In this document: positions 13,280 through 30,888 of the stretch, in pieces
Position numbering within the stretch: the first letter of the stretch is position 1
How the letters are laid out: the number at the start of each line of letters is the position of its first letter
Assembly (NCBI GenBank): GCA_030704615.1
Contig: CM060731.1
Span: 2,790,001-2,854,000, forward strand
From: Takakia lepidozioides
Lineage: Eukaryota > Streptophyta > Takakiopsida > Takakiales > Takakiaceae
Direction: 5' to 3'
Length of the DNA stretch: 64,000 nt
Notes under the pieces: model-generated
Seen by the model: only the letters and a program-made list of their open reading frames with translations
Told to the model about the DNA's origin: nothing
Databases searched by the model: none
Program-made: the position numbers and the translations under genes

Positions 13280-13790
13280 GTGTCTGAGTAGCTCGGCTAC
13301 TCACCATAGCCAACGACCCTCCATACGGTATGAATTTTGGATAATAGTTTGGATGACGATGGAATAGACAATGGAATCTCCCACATCTCATAGTATACTA
13401 GAGGGCAATAGAAGAAGAAGTCTTCTTCAGTTTCAATTTCCTGGTTGCGCCCTGAGGAAGCTGGACATAGGCGGTCCTCCCGCTGTAGGTTTTCCCATCT
13501 GCCAGTGTCTATCCGTAAGATTCTATCATCTCGGAGAACCAAGAATGTTTCTCAATAGAAATGGAGCTTTGTCGTGAGATTGGGTAGCTTCCAAGTTCTC
13601 CTGACATGTTGTTCCATAAGCACCCTTCTAATGAGTCTGTTGCGGTCTTGCTTGGATGTGATGTCTACTCCTTCTCGATTCATTGGTAATAGTGAAGCAA
13701 CATAGAGTCCATGGCGTTCAAAAAAGGTATCCACTTGAGCATACTAGGATTGTTTGAAACCTGCATTAAGTGGATTGTCATCAGCTATAC
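13280..13790 (-). mobile_element. LINE 3' fragment
   Basis: The minus strand reads as the C-terminal end of a non-LTR retrotransposon polyprotein: a DRNRLIRRVLMEQHVRRTWK block, then ILRIDTGRWENLQREDRLCP and FFFYCPLVYYEMW. The R-x-E-R-x-C followed by H/F-x-x-x-CP pattern is typical of the Cys/His segment downstream of LINE reverse transcriptases. The segment aligns by eye with the minus-strand part of the element at 5.04-5.5 kb. Frames are interrupted, so it is a dead fragment. Confidence 0.6.
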
Positions 13791-15418
13791 GTGGGCAATG
13801 GATGGGACTTTTAGGTATCCCATGCCAGTTGCTATACTGCAGTCTGAGATCCCCTACTATGTACATTTACATCCAGCTATGGATTAAAGTAAGCTGAGCA
13901 CAAGTTCGCTCTCTTTAAGTAGTTATTGTGGTGGCTAGTGACTGGTGCAGAAACAACAAGCCACTGAAACCAGTGATTTAGTTGATCTGTTGGAACCTTG
14001 AATGGCATGTTATTAAAATGTAGACTTTACTTTGTCAATCCGAATGCCCACCAGTCTGCATCACTTCCCATCGAGAGCAATCCTTGGCAGATGCTATGAA
14101 AGCCGATCAATAAAAATCCTGAGAGTCCATCCTCAAATGTCTTGTTTCTGTGCTAAGATTTATGCACAAAGTTGGTTTCTCTGTCAGGCCCATATGTTAA
14201 ATCATATATGAGAGTCAGAAAATTTGAGATTAATGTCAGCAACAAATAGTAACGTACTTGGTGAACAGAAAAAAAAAATTATCATCTTTTGTGCGGTAGA
14301 GAGGAAATAAGCCTGGTTGCCCTGGATGGTTTGCAGAAGGATCATGTAATGAACATAAGAGAGAAGGGAAACTACCTGCCGTTCATGATTCATTGTTTCC
14401 AGGTAATGATACTGCTAACCATGATTTGTGCTTTCTAATTTCATTTTTATTAACAAACATTGGAAACTTAGCTTACAGTTTGCCAGTGAGGATAATTTGT
14501 GGAGCTATGGGATAACTTACAGTTTTCACTCGGAGAAGGATACACAGATCGGTCATATATTTGCCAATGGATCATTATCTCATTTTATTGTAGCAATTCA
14601 GGAGAAATGGTGAGTGGTCTTACTGTCTTGTTGGGGTGTTATTTGTTGAAGACTCTGGTGATAGCTGTGAGATCTTCCTGTGGATTCGTAGGAAAAATAA
14701 AGATGACGGACTCTTAGTATATTACAAAGCACATGCAGTTAGTGACGGCGCAAGCATGTTGGTTGTAGAATTTCATGGTAACGATGATGTGGCTGAAGAA
14801 AGGACAAAAGCGCATGTGGATGAACATCGCTGAAAAGCTCAATTAATATGTACGGTATTTCATCATGATTCGCTTGGCTACCGGTTGTAGCCAATGTGCC
14901 CTCCACAGTATGATTATATGGCACCTAAGGGACTCTCTCCCCCAAAAAGCAAACTGAAATTCCAAAAACTGAGATAGGCTGCTTTGTATGTGAAATCTGG
15001 GGGGTAAACTTTCATGGCTTGGCTTCATTCCCAAGTAAACCCACGTGGTGATATTTGTTTTCTAATTCCAATGGTAAGCAAGTGCACACTAACATTACAT
15101 AGTGCGTCCAAAAAATTTGGCCCTAGATGTTATTTTCAAGATTGTTCATTTGGCCTGCCATGTGGTGGGTTGTCACTACCAACAAAGTATGGACTCGGAT
15201 AGATTGTGAGGAGTAATTTTTTATTTTTTTTGGGTGTTTTTTTTGGGGAAATCTGGGCAGTTTCAGGAATATACGTTGACGATGTGTCCTACAAACGGTG
15301 GCTTTTTAAAAATATATATATTTTGGGCAATTTGGGCAAATTTAAAAAAATGACAACAAGCTGTTGTGCCTTCCCCAGGTGTCACCTTGGTTGAAAACTG
15401 CTTGACGAAGTACCTTCA
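13791..15418. other. No gene recognised
   Basis: Only short overlapping open frames without a recognisable domain are present. AT-rich runs occur near 15.2-15.35 kb. I see no supported feature. Confidence 0.35.
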
Positions 15419-15562
15419 TCTAACACCTCCCTTGGCTGATAACATCTCTCTTATTGAACAAATTCCAATGAATAAATAGATGAAGTTTCAAGTTTATTAT
15501 GGATGAAAGTAGATTTCGCTATTCACAAAGAGTAGCCATACGGACTAGCCCCTTGTTCCTTC
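15419..15562. repeat. Dispersed repeat shared with 11.73 kb, copy 2
   Basis: Matches 11725-11890 in the order and spacing of several 8-16 bp blocks, including TTATGGATGAAAGTAGA and CACAAAGAGTAGCCATA. Confidence 0.5.
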
Positions 15563-15667
15563 ATTGGAAGACTTCAGCAAAGGATAGGCTTTGCCGGAAT
15601 AGAGAATACTAAGGAGGATGTCATAATATTATGCACATGAGATGATAGTGAAAGTGTAGGGTGCAGC

Positions 15668-15922
15668 GTTTTTTTTAGTGGCAAAATTTCGCCAGATTTT
15701 GACCTCAAAAAATAAAATAGAATATTCTGCAAATTCCTTTTCTCATGGATGAAATCACCAAATTTCTCCAAATAAAAAATAAATCATGGATGAATTCGCC
15801 AAATATGGATGATATAAATGGATTAAAGTACAGAGGTGGATGAATTTAAGTTGATGGACAGAGTGTACCGCTATTTTTTTACAAACTCTGTAGCCACTCG
15901 TGCTGTTTTCCAAATTTCTTAA
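15668..15922. repeat. Dispersed repeat of about 250 bp, copy 1
   Basis: A direct counterpart lies at about 39764-40012. Shared landmarks in order are a TTTCGCCAGATTTTGACCTC-like start, GATGAAATC-CCAAATTTCTC, CATGGATGAATTCGC, AAGTACAGAGG and GTAGCCACTCGTGCT. Orientation is the same and no coding capacity is visible. Its class is unknown. Confidence 0.65.
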
Positions 15923-15935
15923 GAAAAACACTGTT

Positions 15936-16061
15936 AGGGTGAGGCCCCGCGAGGGGGGCTTCCTGAAATGAGGGGCCCCGAACGAGGCGGTAGTCGAGTG
16001 CCTAGCCCCGAGTTTACTGCCTCGTGCCGGGCCCCTCATTTCAGGAAGCCCCCGTCACCCT
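15936..16061. repeat. Long inverted repeat / foldback element
   Basis: The arms 15954-15978 and 16029-16053 are perfect 25-bp reverse complements, beginning GGGGGCTTCCTGAAATGAGG. Inside the loop ACGAGGCGGTA and TACTGCCTCGT extend the pairing with one mismatch. Outside, AGGGTGA (15936-15942) and TCACCCT (16055-16061) pair again. The unit is GC-rich in an AT-rich setting. It could be a small foldback MITE or the source of a hairpin RNA; neither is shown. Confidence 0.75.
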
Positions 16062-16999
16062 GCGTAAAGAAACAACCAGGATTTTCTTACCATGGATGGC
16101 TGGGATCACCTCAATCTGACGGCTCACTTTGTGAGGAACCTTACGTGACCTAAGGTGCCTTCCTCTCGAGGAGGAACCTTATGCGGCGTAAGGTGCCATG
16201 CTCACCCGGAGGGAAAATCCCTCCGCGTAAGGCGCCATCCTCTCTAACTAAGAAATCCTGGCCGGACAAATATTCTTCAGTTTCGATTCCCCGACTGTCC
16301 TCTCCAGCACAAGCGGTTGACCAGCACGCTCCAAGTTGTCCATCGACCACTCTCTTCCCGCACACGCACACTGTCAACATTCACGAACCTTCCCACCGCC
16401 TGTAGAAGAGCTGGAGATAAAGCGGAAAGAGAGCTTAAAGTTCCAGCGAATTGGCAAACACAGATGTCGAACAACTTTCGGAGCGTCCACGCAGAGCCAT
16501 GATGCCGGAAAGAGAAGTCAGTACATAAGGGTACATAAAGGTGTCAAGGACAGTGCAAAACCCTGAGGTAAGTTCTTCAACTTAGGGGCCCAGATTGCTC
16601 CGAAATACAAACAAACTTTAGCCAAAAGATTCATATTTGGACTGTGTGTACTGGATGTGAATGACCGTTTTCTCCGGAAAATTACTGTAGGACAGGGTCC
16701 TGACGAGAAAGGCATGACAAGAGGTGGAGAGAAAACACGCTTGCATATACATTGATCAGTGAACAGTGATTTAAAGAGTAATCAAGCTGATCTCCAGAAG
16801 CTTTATTAGGTTTCTGTAACTTGTCAAATAATAAAATTTTAATGAGAAGTAATGGGTCTTTCAATGATCTCACTGACCTTAGTGGTCTTGGAGATAAATG
16901 TATAGTTTATAAAAGAATCTCTGAAGATCTAGAGTTTCCTGAATGAAATGCCGACCCACGATTCCATTATTAACTAGTAGACGAGGAGTGCTTCGCTCA
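16062..16999. other. Intergenic, no gene recognised
   Basis: Near 16.13-16.25 kb a short motif around CTAAGGTGCC / GTAAGGTGCC / GTAAGGCGCC recurs three times with GAGGA spacers, a degenerate tandem structure. Several short open frames overlap on both strands and show no domain. The right end holds the 3' flank of the GH9 gene. Confidence 0.35.
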
Positions 17000-22619
<5,620 letters not shown>

Positions 22620-22800
22620 TTATAATATTTTATTGGCTATGTTGGAGAGAGAGACTTTGCAACATGTTCAAGTCAACGGAAAACATGTGGTCAAAGGTCC
22701 TTATGCTGTGTCAAGGCTCCGATTGTGCCAAGTCATGCCCCTTACTCTCACCATCCTCTTATGTTTTGCCAAAGCAAGAGAGCCCATCACCGTTTTAGGC
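22620..22800. repeat. Dispersed repeat, copy 2
   Basis: Counterpart of 11470-11640, with the CCTCTTATGTTTTGCCAAAG block and GAGCCCATCACCGTTTT in the same order and orientation. Confidence 0.5.
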
Positions 22801-22944
22801 TTGTTACTATTATTGAAATCTGCTCCCCTTATTGAAGCGTTTAGTTACTTGCGATATGAGAGAAATAGAAGTAGAGAAACTTTAAAAAAAAAACAGATTT
22901 AATAATGTGGTTTTTTTTACTTTTTTTACTTCATAAAACCCGAT

Positions 22945-24248
22945 ATGATTCCCATGCAATTAGGCCCTACTACCCTAGTAGGAGTAGGGCTCGTCATAGT
23001 AGGCATATTTTCATATGCCCTTCGAATAAGCGAACCTAATGTATCTAGAGGTGTGATTTGAATGTATTTTGAAAAAGCGTAAGGAATTTTTTTTTACATA
23101 TTTGAGAATTGTAGTGAATATGAAACTTGAAATCAATTTCTCGATTTATTTGGATCATGGAAGAAAAAATGGGGTCTATGGGGTGTTATCAAGAAATTAA
23201 CAAATGGAAATTTCCTTAGAAACTGAAATTAGATGCACTCTAAGAACATCTTTGGTCATTCCCTTCTCTAGGGGGGAGTAACTTAACAATGAAATCCAGG
23301 GGGTGTTCAATGAGCCTAAAGACAATTCTTTATAAGGAAACTCCTAGGTACATATGAAATAAACCTGATTGGGGAAAATTACTAAATAGGCAAAAATCGA
23401 TCCAAAATGTTTTTTCTTGGATTTAGGGTAGATAACAGATTCAAGAGTTACTATCTGGTGTGTCATGAAGGTGTCCACCTTCCTGTTATAAGAGGTAAAA
23501 AATAAAAAAGAGTTGGACTTAAAAAAAATAAAATAAAAAATTACTATCTAATTCATTTTATTGCTTAAGCCATAGAGATTTATCGCATATGGTTTTTAGG
23601 GTGTGGATTTGCATATCCAAGCATTAACCTATCTCAATATTACAATTTCTGGCATCTTTCAGGGTTTAATTTTTCCCTCCTTCAATAAAGTAATTGGCCA
23701 ACGGCTTAAAAAAAAAAAAAAATCTTCTCCTCCTCTATTGGATAATTATTGTGTGGAGAATCCCTAAATTTCAAGGTTTGGAATTTAGATCCAATTCTTC
23801 TACTGTCTCAGATTTTAACGTATCACATATGGTTTTTAGGGATATCCAAGCATTAACCTATCTCAATATTACGATTTCTTATCCTCCTCTATTGGATTAT
23901 TGTGTGGAGAATCCCTAAATTTCAAGGTTGGAATTTAGATCCAATTTTCTACTATCTCAAATACTTCCAAGTGGAACTGATATTTTTTTCATAGTGGAAA
24001 GTCTATATTTACGTACTAAAGGTATGGGACATAATTATTATGGAGAATCCGCTTGGCCTGATGATCTTCCATATATTTCTCCATTCCAGTTCAGTCATGT
24101 GGACGAGGGCCCATACTACCCGCCCAAATCGAAAAGGGCGCAACAATTGTTTTTTTTTTGGCAAGGACTGCTATCGGAAGGGAAGGGGCCTAAGCGTATG
24201 CTATTAACAGACCATATTCAACCAAGTCCTCTAGCCAGGCTCCCATGA
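22945..24248 (+). pseudogene. ycf66: Plastid-derived ycf66-like sequence in nuclear DNA
   Basis: The plus strand at 22945-23050 encodes MQLGPTTLVGVGLVIVGIF and ends in NVSR, like the start of plastid Ycf66. The frame then meets GTGTGATTTG, which fits a group II intron 5' end (GTGYG); ycf66 is split by an intron in some seed-free plants. Exon-2-like sequence follows at 23727-23811 and again at 23880-23960: SSIG-LLCG, then FQGW-LDPIL. It continues to 24248 with ESLYLRTKGMGHNYYGE and LPYISPFQFSHVDEGPYYPP. Frameshifts and an internal duplication prevent a single product. This is from memory of the family and no alignment was done. A genuine plastid contig is unlikely given the eukaryotic genes around it. 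Confidence 0.6.
23581..23960. repeat. Tandem duplication within the plastid-like insertion
   Basis: 23581-23820 and 23821-23960 are two copies of one segment, each starting TATC(G/A)CATATGGTTTTTAGG. Both contain CCAAGCATTAACCTATCTCA and end in the ycf66-like TAGATCCAATT-TCTACT stretch. The second copy lacks about 78 bp containing a poly-A run (23652-23729), plus a 12-bp block near 23601. Confidence 0.7.
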
Positions 24249-25813
24249 TCCCGAATGGGATTTGTCCGAAAATATGAGGAAAAGAAAGATGGGGGCTGCC
24301 ACTTCGAGGGACCTTTGGATGGAGGCTAGGAAGGCAAAAGATGATCATGGAGTTCCACGTTGTCTATATGTGTGGAAATTCTGTGAGCTTTATTGAACAG
24401 ACCTTTGGACTGTTTCTAGCTTGCATAGCTATCAACTGTGGGGTCTTTGGTGGTATGTATGCCTGTTCAAGTGTTGCAAGGACGTTGGGGTCTCGTAATG
24501 TGATTGCCTGCACGACATTCCTCATCGATTCCCCATTGATCATCTCTCTGGACAGAAATAGGTGATGGCTAGTCTACAACTCAAAAGTCCTGAGAAACAT
24601 GTCTCATCAAAGGCGTGGACATGCCCGGCCATTAATCAGACAGAAAGATGTATACAGGTCTATAAGTGAGAAGTATTTGCTTAGTTGCATCCCGATCAAT
24701 AGGATTTACAATACACGCTGCTTTTGTAGATGGCACCATTCTTTGTGTAGAGCCACCACTTGGGGATTTCATCAGTTGTGCAGGTTCCAGCAAGCTTGCA
24801 GCAGAAAGTTGTACATATGTATATGAATGTTCAGGAGATCATAGAAATCATTGCATGACAGTACATAGGTAATCCAGATGAAATAATCGTTTTTCAAATT
24901 TTCTTGGATCCCCAGCATAAATTATCACTCAGGCGCAGGATGGAGGAATCCATCCCACATGCTTTTCTTGCTTGACCACAGACAATCTTGCCAGGTCCTC
25001 TAGGAAGGGTTAGAGTACATCAGCTTAATTACCTTGTTCACATCCCTGCAGTCATTCGTAGTCAGACTAAAATTGGGATTCTTGAAGCCTTGCACCGCTT
25101 TGTCCTTGTTACGCCGGCTTTGGCCCTCTATAGGACCTAGGTGCTTCAACGACAAAAGGTGAAATCGGTAGCCTTCAAGTCAATCAGACAAGCCTTGGAC
25201 TTCAGAGATTTCCTACATTTTAGGTACTCTTCATCGAACCTCAAGACAAAGCAACCTCCTCAAAATAGTTTCACCCACCTGACATTGTTCATGCATGTTT
25301 TAGGATGGCATCATAGTGCATTGCTCCCCAGGCATTACCTCGGGTTCAATTCCTGTATGTTACCTTTCCCCATAAGACAACTGGATCAGAGGATTGCCCA
25401 TCATATCAAGTGACACCTTCAGGAATACCTGCTGTGAGTACCCAGTATGGAAGATTTTATTCAAGCATACTGAAAAACACTAGGGTGAAAACTACTACAC
25501 CCAACTTCGGTTTCTTGTTTACTTTTTCAAAAAGCAGCCCTACTACCAAAGGTCCAACGAGGCTTATATAACACAATGTACATATGATGAGTTTTGGACC
25601 CTACTAGCCAGTACCAATTCCACTAGCAAGCATAAACACAGGTAACAAACGCACGCAATACATCAACCGGGGCTATTAACAAAGAGAAGGTCTACCCCTC
25701 ACCCTCTCTGTCTGGCTGGCACCCTATGTCACTTTCCGCTTCAATGAATGGCCTAATTATCCCCTTTGTTGGACTCAATGTGAGCACCAGGTGAGTGTTG
25801 GAGATCTGACAGA
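24249..25813. other. Intergenic, no gene recognised
   Basis: Sequence between the plastid-like insertion and ATG3. Frames at 24341-24872 and 25141-25413 on the plus strand show no domain I recognise. The right end is the 3' flank of ATG3. Confidence 0.35.
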
Positions 25814-28800
25814 CTACAGTTGTGAGCGGCCAAGGTCAAAGTCCATGGTATAGTCGTACTCAATGGTAGGAATAACCGATGCAACAAATTTGAGAAAAAT
25901 GAACAAGTACCTGCACCCACATGCCTAAAAATTAGTACTCATCCCTGGGCTCAAGACGTTTCACCTCACCCTCTGCAGTAATATCTCCTGGGAGATTGCC
26001 ATGACATTGTCAACACTCATTCTTCAGTCAGACTCTTACTTGTGTCCAAGGAAGAAAGTTGGATTGGATTAAATACATTAATATTCCTTGCTGAAACCTT
26101 CTAGATTAACATTGTGCCTAAATGGATGCAGTTATTTAAAGTGTGGAAAAGAAGACTTACTTGTCAACTTCAGGGTCAACACCACGAGACATTAAAACAT
26201 CGATGATCTTCTTCATGACAGCACCATGTCGGCATGGATGCACTGATGCATGCTTCCCTGCCATGTGCGGGTGATCCTCTATGGTCACCTGCAGACATGA
26301 GACAGGAGAATATCAAATACCAGTTTGATAAGAGTCATCACTAAATTCAGACCCAAACCCCCAAGTTTTCTGCATTGAGTGAATGTACTCATGAGATGTT
26401 TGCCATCTACGAAAGAGACACACAGACAAAGTGACAACCGACCATTGAGAAGATACACTGCAAGATAGTGACACTCAAAGCTGGTCATGGTGTAACCTAC
26501 ACTGGTACAAAACTGCTTCGAAACTACATGCCCAGTTGACAGCAATACGGTTCCAGCCATGCTTTGACTAATGATAGGAGGACCACATTGTCATACTAAA
26601 GGTATCCAAGAATACAGATAAACCATACCGTTTTGCGAGCATGGTCTTGACTGACGTCTTCCAACACAAGCTCAGGTTGCAACAAGTGGCGAGACTGTTC
26701 ACCCCAAGCACAGCAATAGTATTTCAAACCTCAAATCCTTTTTCCTCCTCATGCTCATGTAAATGATTGTCCCTTCACCTGGTTTTGCTCAGGTGAGAGT
26801 CCAAGAAGGCCCAGAACTCAGCCCCTTGGTTGGTAAAAACTTTCTGGAAGAACAGGTCACAGCCCACTTCAAATACTAAACATTTCCACTTCTGCTGCTA
26901 ACCTTCAGCAGTGGAGCCCATTCTCTCCCATCCTCCCTACAAAGCTCTAAAAAGCTTTTCTGTTCTTACAAATCAGGGATTAAAATAAGTGCTCTTAGTT
27001 GGAATATAATAAATGCTCTTCAAATGCACACATACCTCATCATAACCAGTCAACCATACTCGAGGAGTTTGGTAATACTTGTCATATCTGGCCACAAAAC
27101 ACACCGTTAATCCCATGCATTAGAAACAGAAGTGTTATGGCAGAAAAAAGGCTGACTCCTGGATGTTGTGTCAAGGTAATCAATATGATAAGAAACTGTA
27201 AAACATCTGAAGGGCTAAAGATGCCACAGAAAACGTCCATGGTTGTAGCGACCTCAAAGCCCAAAGCAACAACTATCAAAGTAGTGCTTGTGTCAGTATT
27301 TACCTTCTCCTAATACGATTTCATAAGTTAGACTGGCCTAACTAGTTGAGAATGTTTCCATGTCTCTCCTAATACCACGTCTGAAAGGGGGGAAGAGAGA
27401 GAGGGGAGGAAGGGGAGGGAGAGGAGGGAGACAGCCAAGCGTATTGCCAGTACTCACGTCATGCTGACATCATATGTGCGAGTCCGAAGAATGTTATCGT
27501 CATCAGGCTCATGCACCATCAGATACGGAGGTTGCAAGGTAGCCTGTTCCAACATACACATTTCAGTCGAGCATTGGTGAATGCAGTTGCAAGACAAGAT
27601 TTCGAGGAGAATGCTGCATAACTGTCTTCCAGGAAGACCCATTCCTCACCCTGGTTTGGTCTAGTTTACAGCCCAAACTGCAAGCACTTTCTAAAAGCTT
27701 CCCAAAGGTCGTCTCTCTTTGACCTCTTATCCCCCTTTTCCCCCCTCTGCCATATTAGGTTATAGATAATTCGTACCGCGTCATCCTCCACCAGATTGTC
27801 CACGTCCGCACAGTCCGACATATCTGGAACATCGTCGTCTTCATCTTCCGGTGGGACCAATGGCTTGAAGTTATGCTTTGTCGGCATCTCTTGGGCGTCC
27901 ATATATGGAACGGTCTCATCCTCACCCTTGATTCCTATGACACCCGGTCTGTGTAGAAATAAGTCTCATCAACAAAAATAAACCACAACCCATGAGTTCC
28001 CAACTAGCAGTTCCCACAAAATGAATGTGACTGCACCATGCCAATAACACAAATGTTACAGATTTTAACATTCTGTGCTTAAAGGTTTGTGTACTTTTGC
28101 ACAGAAATGGCTGATGGACAGCACAGCCCATTCCATACCTTTCTGGATACCATGGGTTGCTAGCCATCCACCATCATCATCATTGTCAAGCAGTACTTCG
28201 TCCCCTGCAGCATCATACTCTTCTTCCATGGACACAGCCCTGCGCAAACATGGCACTGCACTTGACACTCTCAGTCCCTTACCCTTTCTAGCAGCTGCAA
28301 CCTCACAGATGGAGTGCTTAGACTGAAAAGGTACCAATCTACAGCTAGAGTACATAAAATGGTCTCTCCTCTCTCTCTCTTCGCTATGGCAACATCGTCT
28401 TATGAGTACATTCTCTCTCTCTCCATGTTCCGTCAAACTGGGCACGGGGTCGAAGGCCACAAGGCTCTGGCAAACAACATCTTATGAGTACACTATCTCT
28501 CTCTCTCTCAACACAAATATAAGGCTACAGCAAACAAACCCTTGTGAGTACATTTGTCTATGCTTTGAATAGAAACATCTTAGACTCCTGAGTAAATACT
28601 TGTGCCAAGTCCCAGAGCACTTAATGAAAACCATCCAAGGATCTGGCTACACAGGGAAAATAAATGCGAAGACTAAACAGCTCGTACTTGCAATTCCAAG
28701 CTAATCGCAGTCATTCATGAGAAGAAAAATTGAGGCGCATGAAGTCGGGTGCTGAGAGTACCATTGCGTGTAATGAGAAATTGCTTATCTGCAGGAAGAT

Positions 28801-29689
28801 ACAACTTCCGCTTGTTTGGATCTCCCATCTCCCTGATGAACACAACAAAGATTCAAACCTCAGTTGTCAACAAAGTGGGCCTGACTCTGACTAATATGCA
28901 TGAAGGGAAAATAAGAAAGATGCGGTACTCCCAAAAGAGAGAAGACTTCGCCATGTTGAAGCACAACTATTGTTTCCACTTTTGCAGCTAAGCAATAATA
29001 TGCACGTGGCCCAAACAATGACCCTGCCTAGATCTGTTACTAATAAAAACCATTAACCGGAGTTCTTTGGTATATACAGCTTGTATCCTGCAACTCTTGC
29101 TATGCTCAAAGGGATGAATAGACTCAGGGCACAGTTCTATCCATCTCTACCTCAATATCAAAAACTTGTGAATTGTCATCCTCCATCCCAAGGGCTTCAG
29201 TCTGATGAGATTCCCTACAAGGAAGGAAACTGCAGGTGCTCAAGTTGCTCGTAGCTAGTCTGCAAGGATATACTTTCAGCATTGGAGATAAAAGGCAATA
29301 GCCGGGAAGGGAAGAAGCAGAGAATTATGTTTCTTTTGGGAAGATTATACATGGTATAACTTGCAAGCTCTTTGATATAGGTTTGAAGACAACTAAAGAA
29401 AAACCAGACATGACTAGGTTGTTTCTGGCCATGGTGAAGTCTTAATATCTGGAAACCATCGAGCTGCTCGAGTCACCTCATATCCCAGTCCCTAGTAGTT
29501 TTTAGGACTAAAGAAAGCGAGGGATTACCAGGACCAAGTCGGGCACTTAGATACCAAGTTATCGCCTGCTTGAACGAATTCATCAGGAGTAAGAACACCC
29601 TTCTCTTTGAAAGCTGACACAGTACGTGGACCTGTCATCCTCTCCACGGCCCCCTTAAACGCCTCATGAAGCCTCTGCGACAGCACCAT
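25814..29689 (-). CDS. ATG3: Autophagy-related protein 3, E2-like enzyme
   Basis: ATG3 transfers ATG8 to phosphatidylethanolamine during autophagosome formation. Nine exons join in phase: 29529-29689, 28762-28832, 28139-28255, 27777-27934, 27458-27543, 27036-27087, 26629-26694, 26161-26288 and 25814-25910, giving 311 aa, close to the plant norm of about 313. The N-terminus [20 protein letters not shown] is followed by KCPTW. Further landmarks are [19 protein letters not shown], an acidic [12 protein letters not shown] segment, [29 protein letters not shown] and [20 protein letters not shown], whose Cys (about residue 256) is the HPC-motif active site. The end YDYTMDFDL is typical. Exon 4 uses the acceptor at 27935-27936; the AG just upstream would give an early stop. 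The gene is intact. Confidence 0.95.
27386..27432 (+). repeat. Purine-rich G-run tract in an ATG3 intron
   Basis: The plus strand holds consecutive G runs (GGGGGG, GGGG, GGGG, GGG, GGG) separated by A/GA within about 47 bp. It could form a G-quadruplex on the non-transcript strand. The transcript strand is correspondingly pyrimidine-rich just after the 5' splice site of the intron between 27458 and 27087. Confidence 0.5.
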
Positions 29690-30888
29690 CTCTCTCTTTT
29701 CTTCCTCTGTCTCTCTGTCTATCTCTCGTAAGTGTCTGTAGGTCCCTTACCCTTCTGGCCCTCTCTGCCCCTGTCACTATCACTCTCAGAGAAAGCTACC
29801 TACTCCTCAACTCCGAGGTTCTAGATGCTTACAGCGAGTGCTTTTCCAGTCCTACATCAAGATCAACCCTCTCGTGAACTCCTAACTAGGCAAAGTCCCC
29901 AATCGCCCGTTTGAGTGCTCCAGTCTCCACAATTTCCATCCAGCATACGACGTGGGTGATGATAATGACTACTGTCTCTCTCAATCCCTTCCTCCGAAAA
30001 GATTGAAATCCTCTCTTCCCGTGTTTTTATCAGAAATATCTGTTCTGCGTTCTCTGACTCTTCCTTCGTAAACTAATCTATCTGTATCTCTATATAAGTT
30101 CTGCACGTATTCGTTGACTCTTGTCTCCTGTGTCTGCTTCAGAATCTGTTAGTTCGCAATCCCTGTCCCTGCACGTTCCTCTCAGTTGCTAAGTCTTTGA
30201 CCTGTACAGATATCGGCCCTCTCTCTCCAAGTCTGTGTCATCCAACAACAGCAGTCCAAGAAAATCACTGATCTTCTCTCGCTGCTGTCAAACGTCTCCT
30301 TCCACCTCATGTACCTCATTCATGAATCGTTCCTCGCCTGCATAACATAAAACCCTAGAACTCCCAATGATCACGCCAATCACAATCCACCCCCTCGCGT
30401 GACTAAACTTCAGTTTGCAGATCCGACTGGTGCTCGTGGCAGGTGCGCATAACTCAAACTTCCAAATCTGCAACAGATCACGTATGCCGTCTCCCTGCGG
30501 CTCTCTCAGAATAGAAAACCTGTTTCCAGCTAACCGATCTTGATCAACCGCCCTCCGAGCAAATAGGTGTTCACTCTGCACCTCTGCCAGTCTACCCAAT
30601 CTTTTCTCAAACAATCAAAAAATTGATGCATAAACTAAAACCCACATGCCTTCCAATCCATCAATTACTCCTGAACCGGATGACAACCCATCCGAATTGT
30701 GTTTGCTCACAAAAAATCCCTCCGTCGGTGGCAGGAGGAAGACGAGGCTGACACATTCAAGAATCAAAACCTAAAGGGTGCGACTATCACGCATGCGTAA
30801 GGTGCATCATGTTGTGCATCGTCCGCAAGAGATCATCTTCATCTGCGCATCCATCCGATGGCAGGTGGATGACAGGTGGATGAAAGCT
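29690..30888. promoter_or_regulatory. Shared upstream region of ATG3 and the methyltransferase gene
   Basis: The two genes diverge from this interval. The plus strand is pyrimidine-rich, with repeated TCTCTCT and CTGTCTCT tracts from 29690 to about 30300; next to ATG3 these are GA-rich leader sequence on its transcript strand. A bidirectional promoter is inferred from position only. A 108-codon minus-strand frame at 30288-30614 shows no domain. Confidence 0.4.

Noticed and set aside
28360-28515. CT-repeat clusters as a possible CRISPR-like array
   Set aside because: They are simple CTCTCT runs within an ATG3 intron, without regular spacers.
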